Positions 1-7,023 of a DNA stretch of 21,758 nt are shown here, one piece after another. Below the pieces are notes generated by a model. It did not search any database. It had not been told where the DNA came from and was given only the letters and a program-made list of their open reading frames with translations. A program made the position numbers and the translations under genes. Each line of letters starts with the position of its first letter. The first letter of the stretch is position 1. The stretch comes from CAZMXI01 sp964570205 (GTDB lineage Bacteria; Planctomycetota; Phycisphaerae; Tepidisphaerales; Tepidisphaeraceae). The stretch lies in contig CAZMXI010000078.1 in assembly GCA_964570205.1 (NCBI GenBank), positions 1 to 21,758 on the forward strand, in the 5' to 3' direction.

Positions 1-457
1 TCTTCGAGAAATACAGTGCCTGTCGCAGTTGCCCATGGGGAACATTCTTCCGGGCGTAGAAGTCCTGATCCTTGGCGGGGACCTCAACGCCGCTGCCCCA
101 GCGGCTGCCGCCGTAGAAGTACAAAGTGCCGGGGTCCGGGACCCCAGCGCCATCGATCACAAGCTGGTAATAGTGAAAACCCTCATCCTGCGGCCGCGTC
201 ACGCCGGTCCAGGCACCATCCTCGCCCTTGGCCAGGGGGTACTTGGCGCCACCCAGGAAATCGAGCACGACGCTTTGTGCCTGCGGCGCAACGACGCGGA
301 CACGGACGCACCTTTCCGAGTTGACCTGGGGATACTGCTTGTTCGGTTGATTCAGCGATGACGGCTTGAAATCCTCAACCGGCTGGGCGGTCTGGCCACC
401 GGCCGGAAGAGCGGCCAGCAGGAGCAGCAGGGCAAGATGGATGATTGTGCTTCTCAC
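1..457 (-). CDS. CE1-like esterase with N-terminal E-set domain (3' end beyond window)
   Basis: The frame runs out of the window's left edge, so only about 152 N-terminal residues are visible. I chose a GTG start at 457 because an AGAGGTG Shine-Dalgarno sequence lies about 6 nt upstream and a signal peptide (MRSTIIHLALLLLLAALPAG) follows at once. After it come a QYPQVNSE segment and an E-set/CBM48-like beta domain ending near GFHYYQLVIDG, then the FYARKNVPHGQLRQ linker that leads into the alpha/beta-hydrolase fold. The same order of motifs occurs in the two other esterases of this cluster (3886-5025 and 5037-6953), so this is a third paralog. The family is related to feruloyl/acetyl-xylan esterases and enterochelin-esterase-like proteins. 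The catalytic half is not in the window, so activity cannot be judged. It is probably exported and cotranscribed with the oxidoreductase gene 65 bp upstream. Confidence 0.85.
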   Translation of the reverse strand, partial: MRSTIIHLALLLLLAALPAGGQTAQPVEDFKPSSLNQPNKQYPQVNSERCVRVRVVAPQAQSVVLDFLGGAKYPLAKGEDGAWTGVTRPQDEGFHYYQLVIDGAGVPDPGTLYFYGGSRWGSGVEVPAKDQDFYARKNVPHGQLRQALYFSK

Positions 458-522
458 GGCGACACCTCTTTCTATCCGAAGAAACCAGAGCGGCGCAAAC
501 CGAAACGGATCAGGCCGCTCGT

Positions 523-1737
523 CTAGATTGTCCACGGCTCGCGCCTGGCGCGGTCCAGGAAGCGATTGGCGAAATCATCGCCCACGAAGACCTCCTTCAC
601 GGGATCCCACTTCAGCGGGCGGTTTAACTGATACGCGATGTTGCCCAGGTGGCAGATGGTGGCCGTTCGGTGCGCACGCTCGATGTCGCGGAAGGGCTTT
701 TCACGGGTGCGCACGCAGTGGACGAAGTCGCCGTGGATGCCGCCAGCGCCCTTGTAGCGCGGCACTTCGCGCGGCGCAACGGGATTGCCGTCACAGACGA
801 CGCCGTCGGGTTTGTCCTGGGTGTGATACAGCCTGAAGCCATCGGCGAAGACGTACGTAAGATACTTGTGGTCCTTACCGGGCGTGATCACCTCGACCGG
901 GCCCTCTTCCATGCGGTTGACCGCGAACAACACCTCGCCGAACTTGTGGGCGCCCCAGTCGGTCATGCCGCCGCCGGAATAGTCGCGCCAGGACCGCCAG
1001 CTCGTGCCGTTGATCGCAAAGGAGCCGCTGACGCGATAACGGTGATACGGGGCCCAAGGCGCCGGCCCGAGCCACATGTCCCAATCCAGGTCCGGCGGGA
1101 CGGGCTCTCCGCCGAGATAGCATGGCTGCGAAGGCCCGCCGCAATTGGCGTACGCCTCTTTGGGCGTGCCGAGCTGGCCGGACCAGACCTGCCGCACCGT
1201 CCGGATGAAATCCTCCATCACGCGCTGGCTGCCGCCGGAAACGACGCGGCCGTATTGCCGGGCGGCGGTGACCATGGCCCGCCCTTCACGAATGGTCAGC
1301 GATTCGGGCTTCTGGCAGAAGACATCCTTGCCCGCCCGACAGGCGGCAATGACGATGACGGCGTGCCAGTGGTCGGGCGTGGCGACGTGGACGGCGTCGA
1401 TATCGGTACGGGCCAGAAGCTCGCGGAAGTCGCTGTAGCCCTTGGCGCCGTTGCCGCCATAGCGCTGGTTGACCCGGCGCACAGCGCCCTCCCGCGCCTG
1501 CTGCTTCACGTCCGCCACGGCGACGTACTGCACATCGTCGCGCCCGAGGTAAGCGCCCAAGTCGCCGCCCCCTTGGCTGCCGATACCAATGCCGCCCATG
1601 ACAATGCGCTCACTGGCGGCAACACGGCCGGAGCCGGCCAGGCCCAGCGCCGAGCCGGGAACGACCAGGGGAAATGCCAAAGCGGCCGATGCCTTAAGCA
1701 GGCTGCGGCGAGAAGTGCGAAAGGTGCGAGGATTCAT
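523..1737 (-). CDS. Tat-exported Gfo/Idh/MocA family oxidoreductase
   Basis: The protein has 404 residues. An ATG at 1779 is open upstream, but the ATG at 1737 has a GGAGA Shine-Dalgarno 8 nt before it and starts directly with a twin-arginine signal (TSRRSLLKASAALAFPLV, residues 8-25), so I prefer it. A Rossmann fold follows (GGIGIGSQGGG, residues 48-58; AVADVK near 74-79), then the PDHWHA motif (121-126) and CQKP (141-144). CQKP corresponds to the family's EKP motif, with the lysine kept and Glu replaced by Gln. A C-terminal beta-sheet domain carries the DWGAHKF segment. Members oxidise or reduce sugars or sugar derivatives with NAD(P); exported members in Planctomycetota usually have unknown substrates. 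It sits between an esterase gene and the HEAT-repeat gene on the same strand, which suggests a role in processing a released sugar or phenolic conjugate. The family call is firm; the substrate is unknown. Confidence 0.9.
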   Translation of the reverse strand: MNPRTFRTSRRSLLKASAALAFPLVVPGSALGLAGSGRVAASERIVMGGIGIGSQGGGDLGAYLGRDDVQYVAVADVKQQAREGAVRRVNQRYGGNGAKGYSDFRELLARTDIDAVHVATPDHWHAVIVIAACRAGKDVFCQKPESLTIREGRAMVTAARQYGRVVSGGSQRVMEDFIRTVRQVWSGQLGTPKEAYANCGGPSQPCYLGGEPVPPDLDWDMWLGPAPWAPYHRYRVSGSFAINGTSWRSWRDYSGGGMTDWGAHKFGEVLFAVNRMEEGPVEVITPGKDHKYLTYVFADGFRLYHTQDKPDGVVCDGNPVAPREVPRYKGAGGIHGDFVHCVRTREKPFRDIERAHRTATICHLGNIAYQLNRPLKWDPVKEVFVGDDFANRFLDRARREPWTI

Positions 1738-1830
1738 GATACTGTCTCCATCGAGCCTGAAGTCTTGCGGAATTCTCAACTGTTTTCACGAACAAACGCG
1801 GAGCGGAAGCCAGGATGGATCTTCTCCAAC

Positions 1831-3870
1831 CTATCTGATCCTCCCCAACACGGACCTGATGCGGCTGCGAGTGCGGGGGTCTGGCGCCTTATCCTGAACG
1901 CCTTCCAGTGCTTTCCTGGCAACCTCCGGCTGGCCTTCGGCCAGCGCCTCGGCAATCTTGACGTACGCCGCGAATGCCTCGCGACGCAGGGCCGTATCAT
2001 CCAGGGACGGCTCGACGAGCTTCAGCGCGTCGGCGTGGGGCACATCGCCCAGTCCTGCGAGCACCAGCCGCTTTTCCTCGGGTCGCTTGGCCTGCTCAAG
2101 GGCCTGCCGATAGGCGGCCAGCTTCACATCCGCGGTGCCGCCTCCGATCCCGGCCATGCGGATATAGCCCCGCAGCGCCAGGATTCGGGTGCTTTCGTCC
2201 TTGTCCTCACGGGCAATGGCGAGCAGATCGGCCATCGGCGCGGAATCCTTCCACTCCGATAGCGCCCGCACGGCCGCCTTGCGCACCTCGGGATCGCCGG
2301 CGAGCGCGGCCTTGATCGCCTGCATCGCCTGATCTCCGCCGAGCGTGCCAAGAATGCCGAGCAGCGCCACCTTGGCCGGTGCACCGGCCTTACCCATCGC
2401 CTGCACAACGGGCTGGGCGCGAGCCGCCCTGTCGGTCCCGCGGAGAGCGATGCTGGAAATGGCCTCCGCCATGGCGTCACGATCGGCATCATCCTGCGCA
2501 ACGAGCAGCGCCGCGATCAGTGGGTCCACATCCTCCTGCGTACCCAGTGTTCCCAGGGCGCTTAGCGCGGCATGACGGACTCTGGGCTCCTGGTCGCCGG
2601 CGGCCTTGCGCACAACTGGCAGCGCATCCACTTGCCGGCGCTGCGCCAGCACGGTCAGCACGCCTTCGCGAATCGCGGCGTCACCCACTTCGACTTGCCT
2701 GACGAGAGCCGCGCCCACACCGGGTGCAGGCAGGTCCGTCAGGACCCGCGTGGCGTCGGCCGCCGCCTGCCCACCCGCCTTGAACCCCCCCACCAGCAGC
2801 GGCACGCTGGCCGCGTTGCCCAACTGCGCCAAGGCGCTGATCGCGGCCTGGCGAACGGTGGGATCGGCGTCGGTTGCCAGCGTGTTCACGGCGTCAGCGG
2901 CCCCCTCGGCCTCGCCGCGAACCGCAAGCGCCACCAGCAACGCGGGCTTGCGGTGGGACGGTAGAGCAACCAGTTCCTGCACGAAGGCGCGTGTCGCCGC
3001 ATTCCCGGGAATCCGCACGATCGCGGTAACCGCTGCCCGCCACATCAGGTTGTCGTCGGAGGAGAGCGCCTTGACCAGCCGCGGCACAGCCCGTTCTTTC
3101 TGCACAGCCGCCACGGCCGCAAGCGCCGCCGCACGCACCGGCCGGGGATAATCGCCGTCCAGCAATGCGAGGAGCATCTTCTCCGAGCGGGCCGGATCGG
3201 CGTCGAGCAGGCTCTGGGCAGAACGCAGCAGCGCATGGGCCCAGGCATCCTTAAGCGATTCGGCGACCCTGGTCTTCTCGAGCACGTCGGCCGCCCCAGC
3301 GCCGCCAATGCGTCCGATGGCGTTGAGAGCCGCGAGCGCGGTGGCTTCATCAGCGGCAACCAGGGCGCCGAGCGATTCCAGCGCCTGCCCTTCACCGCGG
3401 TCTCCAAGCACGTTGATCAGGCCGATGCGAACTTTCCCCTGCGCCTGCCCGAGCGATGCCCGCAGCGAGTTGGCCACCGCCGGATCGCGCATGCCCTGAA
3501 AGACGTTGCGGGCCGTGTGCGAGAGCTGCTCGTCAGCCAGCAGCCTGCTCACAGCCGGAACGCACTTGGCGGAGCCGACGGTGCGCAGCATCTGGCAGAC
3601 GAACATCTTGGCCGGCACCGTGGCGTCGGGCGATTCAAGCACGGTCAGCAACCTGGACTCGATCGCCGGATACGCGTCGGGCCGGGCATCGTGGATTTCC
3701 TTTTCGATCGCCGCGAGGTCCCGCGCATTCGTGCCGAAGTCGCGTTTGATGATCGCCTGGTAGGGATCGCTTCCGCCCGGCTGGGCGGCCGGCGCTCCTT
3801 GGGCAAGAGCGATGGAAGCCGGCGCCAAGAGCAATCCAACCAGCGCCAGGGTCATGCGAGCGAGGGTCAT
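1831..3870 (-). CDS. secreted HEAT-repeat protein
   Basis: The protein has 679 residues. The start at 3870 is supported by AGGAGG 8 nt upstream; MTLARMTLALVGLLLAPASI is a clear signal peptide ending near ALAQG. The rest is almost wholly alpha-helical repeats of about 30 residues with the HEAT/PBS-lyase pattern, for example DPTVRQAAISALAQLG, EPRVRHAALSALGTLG and DPEVRKAAVRALSEW. There are about a dozen or more such units and no recognisable enzyme domain or CxxCH haem motif. Such solenoids act as protein-binding scaffolds. The gene starts 15 bp after the stop of an esterase gene and is followed by the oxidoreductase, so it is almost certainly cotranscribed with the esterases. I infer a periplasmic or surface scaffold role, but the partner is unknown. 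The name states only what is visible. Confidence 0.88.
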   Translation of the reverse strand: MTLARMTLALVGLLLAPASIALAQGAPAAQPGGSDPYQAIIKRDFGTNARDLAAIEKEIHDARPDAYPAIESRLLTVLESPDATVPAKMFVCQMLRTVGSAKCVPAVSRLLADEQLSHTARNVFQGMRDPAVANSLRASLGQAQGKVRIGLINVLGDRGEGQALESLGALVAADEATALAALNAIGRIGGAGAADVLEKTRVAESLKDAWAHALLRSAQSLLDADPARSEKMLLALLDGDYPRPVRAAALAAVAAVQKERAVPRLVKALSSDDNLMWRAAVTAIVRIPGNAATRAFVQELVALPSHRKPALLVALAVRGEAEGAADAVNTLATDADPTVRQAAISALAQLGNAASVPLLVGGFKAGGQAAADATRVLTDLPAPGVGAALVRQVEVGDAAIREGVLTVLAQRRQVDALPVVRKAAGDQEPRVRHAALSALGTLGTQEDVDPLIAALLVAQDDADRDAMAEAISSIALRGTDRAARAQPVVQAMGKAGAPAKVALLGILGTLGGDQAMQAIKAALAGDPEVRKAAVRALSEWKDSAPMADLLAIAREDKDESTRILALRGYIRMAGIGGGTADVKLAAYRQALEQAKRPEEKRLVLAGLGDVPHADALKLVEPSLDDTALRREAFAAYVKIAEALAEGQPEVARKALEGVQDKAPDPRTRSRIRSVLGRIR

Positions 3871-3885
3871 GGAACTGTCCTCCTA

Positions 3886-5025
3886 TCAATCCTGGAACAG
3901 AAGCGGAGCAAACTGATGCAAATCGCGACGCCAAGTGAGCCATTCGTGGGCCGTGCCGGGTGACTCGTAATAGACGTGTCTTACGCCGGCTTTCTCCAGG
4001 GCCTCGTGGAGATTCTTGATATTGGGGTTGCTGTCCCGTTCCACCGTGCCCGTGCCCAGGAACAACACTTTGACCTTCTGGTTGAAACTGGCCGGGTTGC
4101 CGGCGATTCGCTGGATGTCCTGCGGCAGCCCGGGGCTGAAGCCGCCCATGTTAGCGAAGGTGTCGAGGTGGTTCAGCGCGATCTGCAATGCCTGCCAGCC
4201 ACCCAGCGACGTGCCCGCGATGGCGCGGTGGTCGCGGTCGGGAATGGTGCGATAGGTCGCGTCGATCATGGGGATCAGCTCGTTGATCATGACGCTTTCG
4301 AACGCCTGGGCGAAGGCGAAGCGATTGGCACCGGCCGGCGCACCGCCACCGCCGAGTCCCGTGGCGATGTCGCCGTCTTCCATCACGACGATCATCGGCC
4401 TGGCTTTGCCGGCGGCCAGCAGATTGTCCAGGATGAAGTTCACCCGCCCCTGCCGCCACCATGCCCGCCGATCCTCGCCATAGCCGTGTTGCAGATACAG
4501 CACGGGATAACTAGCGGCCGGGTTCCGATCGTAATCCGGCGGCGTGTAAACCACGACCTTGCGCTGTTCGCTGTTGGTCCTGGTCACATAGGACCGGATG
4601 CGGACTTCACCGTGAGGCACATTCCTGGCCTCGTAGAAGTCTTCCTCTTGATTCGGCGCCTCGATGCCGCTGACCATCCGGCTCATGCCAAAGTAGGCCT
4701 CGCTGGCCGGGTCCGCCAGGGCGACACCATCCACGATGAACGAGTAGTAATGGAATCCTGGCGCCAGCGGCCTGGTGATCATCCACACGCCGTTGTTGTC
4801 TTGGGTCATCTCATGCTGGCCCGCGAGACTCAGGAGCACCTGTCGCGCGTCGGGGGCCGATATCCGAAACGTCGCCCGCAAGTCGGCATCGATCTGCGGG
4901 TATTGATGGCCGGGCAGGCTGGTGGTGGCCGGCCTCGCGGCACCGGCCTCCTGCGCCAGGACTGCCGCCGTCCACGCCAATGCGGCGGAACCAATCAGCA
5001 GAGACAGTAATCGCATCATCTTCAT
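3886..5025 (-). CDS. secreted CE1-like esterase (feruloyl/acetyl-xylan esterase type) with E-set domain
   Basis: The protein has 379 residues from ATG 5025, which has GGTGG 5 nt upstream. An alternative TTG at 5040 would overlap the stop of the upstream fusion gene. A signal peptide (MRLLSLLIGSAALAWTAAVLA) is followed by an E-set/CBM48-like domain (about 45-120) ending in GFHYYSFIVDG, then an alpha/beta hydrolase with YTPPDYD, LYLQHGYGEDRRAW, the nucleophile elbow GTSLGG (Ser273) and the terminal AHEWLTWRRDL motif (His360). An aspartate is present in GTVERDS (about Asp331), where CE1 esterases place the acid, so the triad looks complete. In CE1 enzymes this fold hydrolyses feruloyl or acetyl esters on xylan, but the exact ester cannot be read from sequence. 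It is closely similar to the esterase half of the preceding gene (shared RAW..QGRV..ILDNL and DAxYRTIPDRDHRA), which indicates tandem duplication. Confidence 0.9.
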   Translation of the reverse strand: MKMMRLLSLLIGSAALAWTAAVLAQEAGAARPATTSLPGHQYPQIDADLRATFRISAPDARQVLLSLAGQHEMTQDNNGVWMITRPLAPGFHYYSFIVDGVALADPASEAYFGMSRMVSGIEAPNQEEDFYEARNVPHGEVRIRSYVTRTNSEQRKVVVYTPPDYDRNPAASYPVLYLQHGYGEDRRAWWRQGRVNFILDNLLAAGKARPMIVVMEDGDIATGLGGGGAPAGANRFAFAQAFESVMINELIPMIDATYRTIPDRDHRAIAGTSLGGWQALQIALNHLDTFANMGGFSPGLPQDIQRIAGNPASFNQKVKVLFLGTGTVERDSNPNIKNLHEALEKAGVRHVYYESPGTAHEWLTWRRDLHQFAPLLFQD

Positions 5026-5036
5026 GGCCGCCACCG

Positions 5037-6953
5037 TCAATCCTTGAAGAGGAGTTGGGCAAACCCGTACAGACTCTTGCGCCAGGTGTGCCAGCCATGG
5101 GCATTGCCCGGAGCCTCGTAATAGACGTGCGGGATGCCCGCGCCTTCCAGTTGCTGGTGAAACATCCGCGCCGCGATGCTGTTCTCCGTGCCCCCGACGC
5201 TGACATAAAGGACCTTGACCTGCTGGGCAAACTCATCGGGACTGCCCAACAGGCCGCCATAGCCCGCAGGAATCGCCGGATAGCCAAACGTCGTGCTGAA
5301 TGAGCCCACGTACGCGAACTTCTCCAGGTATTCCTGCGTAACCTGGAACGTCACCGTGCCGCCCATCGATACGCCCGCCATGGCGCGGTGGTCCCGATCA
5401 GGAATCGTGCGATAGGCGGCATCGATCATCGGGACGGTCTCGGCAATGAATAGCTGCCGAAAACCGCTTCCCAGAGTGCCCCGCCCGCGACCCCCGCGGC
5501 CGGCATCCCGAGGCGCAAACCCCGCTCCCGTGCCCGCATCCTCTATGACGACGATCATCTCCCTGGCTTTGCCTTGCGCGATCAGGTTGTCCAGAATCGC
5601 ATCCACCCGCCCCTGCTCCACCCAGGCGCGCTGGTCTTCGCCCATCCCATGCAGCAGATAGAGCACCGGATAGCGGACGGTTGGTTTCTCGTCATAGCCC
5701 GGCGGCGTATAGACGAATGCCTGTCGCTCGCTGTTGGTCAACGCCGAGTGGTAATAGCGCGCCCGCACCTCACCGTGCGGCACGTCTTTCACATGATAGA
5801 AGTCAACCCCCTCCTCGGGCACCTCCAGCCCCGACATCATCTTGCTGACGCCGAAGAACGCCTCGCTGCCCGGATCGCCCACCAGCGCGCCATCGATGAT
5901 AAACTGGTAATAGTGGAAGCCCGGCACCAATGTCGAGGTCGTCACCGTCCAGTAGCCATCGTCGCCCCTGGTCATATCGTACCCGTCGCCGATTTGCACC
6001 GCGACCGCCGTCGCATCAGGCGCGTAAATGCGGAACGTGGCACGCCGCCGGCTGTCCACGCGCGGATAATCCGCGCCGCGGACATTGGTGGATGCGGGCC
6101 GCATCCGGTCCAGCAGCGCAGGCTCCGCCAAGGGCGCCTGGGCGACGATCGCAGTCTCGCTGTCGCCGGACAGGGCCCTTTCCACCACGAAGGCGCCCGC
6201 GGTCACCACCGCCACGGCGGCGGCTACGAACAGCGGGACCTTCACACTGGACCAGAACAGGGCCTTCAATACCCCCTGGGCGATGGCTCCTGCGGTCGTC
6301 GATACTGCCGCCGTCCCTGTTGCTGCAATCGTCTGCGAGATCTCCGCCATCAGATGAGCCGGCACCGGGACCTGCTTTTGCAGCGTGAAAAACGCCCCCA
6401 GGGACGCCGCCCCCACCTGCTCCTTCGATACGCCCAGTTTCTCGCGCAGGCGTCCCATGGCCCGGTCAATCCGCTTCTGCGCAGCTTCCTCGGATATTCC
6501 CAGCCGCTGGGCCACTTCCGCAACGGACATTTCCTCCAGGTATCGCAGCGTCAAAGCGGAGCGATCCGCCTCCCGCAGGCGCGCCAGGGCGGCATCCATT
6601 TCGGCAGCCAGAAGGCCCTGGGTCGTTGTTTCCGCGGGGATCGTCGCGGGTCGCATCTGCGCCGCCTTCCATTCGTGCTGCCTGCGCCGGCCGGCGTTCC
6701 GCCTCGCCTGCAGGCACGCCAAGTGCGTGACTTTAAGCAGCCAACTTGAAAGCACCATGTTTGCCGGCAGGCTCGAATGCCGCCGCGCCAGCACCATGAA
6801 CACCGCCTGCGTCACATCCTCGGCCAGGCTCGCGTCCGGCAACTGCCGCCTTGCCGCCGCATACACCATGGGCAGATAACGCCGCACCAATACCTCCAGC
6901 GCAGCATCAGCCTGCGCCAGCGGTGACGGATTGGGGGGGCGGGAATCTGTCAT
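5037..6953 (-). CDS. ECF sigma factor - transmembrane helix - E-set/CE1-like esterase fusion
   Basis: This is a single uninterrupted frame of 638 residues. I chose ATG 6953 over GTG 6959 because AAGGTG sits 5 nt upstream of the ATG. Residues about 20-86 are sigma70 region 2 (RYLPMVYAAARRQL, AEDVTQAVFMVLARR, SWLLKVTH). Residues about 123-172 are region 4 with its helix-turn-helix (LRYLEEMSVAEVAQRLGISEEAAQKRI). After a linker, residues 239-259 form one strong transmembrane helix (VPLFVAAAVAVVTAGAFVV). An E-set domain follows (about 297-378, ending near GFHYYQFIIDG plus DPGSEAFF), then a CE1-type alpha/beta hydrolase with LYLLHGMGED, GVSMGG (Ser529) and GNAHGWHTWR (His619). At the expected acid site the sequence is GGTENS instead of a GTxD-like stretch, so activity may be altered. 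A Gly/Arg-rich loop lies near 484-498. Planctomycete ECF factors with C-terminal membrane extensions are known; I do not know of one ending in a carbohydrate esterase. It is probably a membrane-tethered sensor-regulator of the adjacent xylan genes (inference). Confidence 0.9.
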   Translation of the reverse strand: MTDSRPPNPSPLAQADAALEVLVRRYLPMVYAAARRQLPDASLAEDVTQAVFMVLARRHSSLPANMVLSSWLLKVTHLACLQARRNAGRRRQHEWKAAQMRPATIPAETTTQGLLAAEMDAALARLREADRSALTLRYLEEMSVAEVAQRLGISEEAAQKRIDRAMGRLREKLGVSKEQVGAASLGAFFTLQKQVPVPAHLMAEISQTIAATGTAAVSTTAGAIAQGVLKALFWSSVKVPLFVAAAVAVVTAGAFVVERALSGDSETAIVAQAPLAEPALLDRMRPASTNVRGADYPRVDSRRRATFRIYAPDATAVAVQIGDGYDMTRGDDGYWTVTTSTLVPGFHYYQFIIDGALVGDPGSEAFFGVSKMMSGLEVPEEGVDFYHVKDVPHGEVRARYYHSALTNSERQAFVYTPPGYDEKPTVRYPVLYLLHGMGEDQRAWVEQGRVDAILDNLIAQGKAREMIVVIEDAGTGAGFAPRDAGRGGRGRGTLGSGFRQLFIAETVPMIDAAYRTIPDRDHRAMAGVSMGGTVTFQVTQEYLEKFAYVGSFSTTFGYPAIPAGYGGLLGSPDEFAQQVKVLYVSVGGTENSIAARMFHQQLEGAGIPHVYYEAPGNAHGWHTWRKSLYGFAQLLFKD

Positions 6954-6965
6954 GGACACCTTTTC

Positions 6966-6977
6966 GGAGCAGGCTCC
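6966..6977. promoter_or_regulatory. GGAGC-AG-GCTCC palindrome upstream of the sigma-esterase gene
   Basis: A perfect 5-bp inverted repeat with a 2-bp centre lies 12-24 bp before the ATG of the sigma-esterase gene. A TATAGA hexamer (minus strand, complement of 6980-6985) sits just upstream without a convincing -35 box. It could be an operator or an mRNA structure near the ribosome site; chance is also possible for so short a repeat. Confidence 0.25.
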
Positions 6978-7023
6978 ACTCTATACTCCCAGCGGCCCCG
7001 TGCAACGGACAGCCGATCCCCGA

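Noticed and set aside
649..2262. A 537-codon plus-strand open frame
   Set aside because: It lies opposite the Gfo/Idh and HEAT genes and spans the gap between them. Its translation has no family motifs and an Ala/Gly/Arg-rich composition typical of antisense frames in GC-rich genes.
3976..6749. Long plus-strand open frames (344 and 391 codons) opposite the two esterase genes
   Set aside because: They are antisense shadows. The minus-strand frames carry complete domains, signal or membrane segments and ribosome sites, whereas these have none.
5037..6953. Sigma-esterase fusion as an artefact of a missed stop between two genes
   Set aside because: The frame is continuous. The join contains a linker and a well-formed transmembrane helix instead of an esterase signal peptide after a sigma stop, and no internal ribosome site is evident. 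I keep the fusion but list the check.
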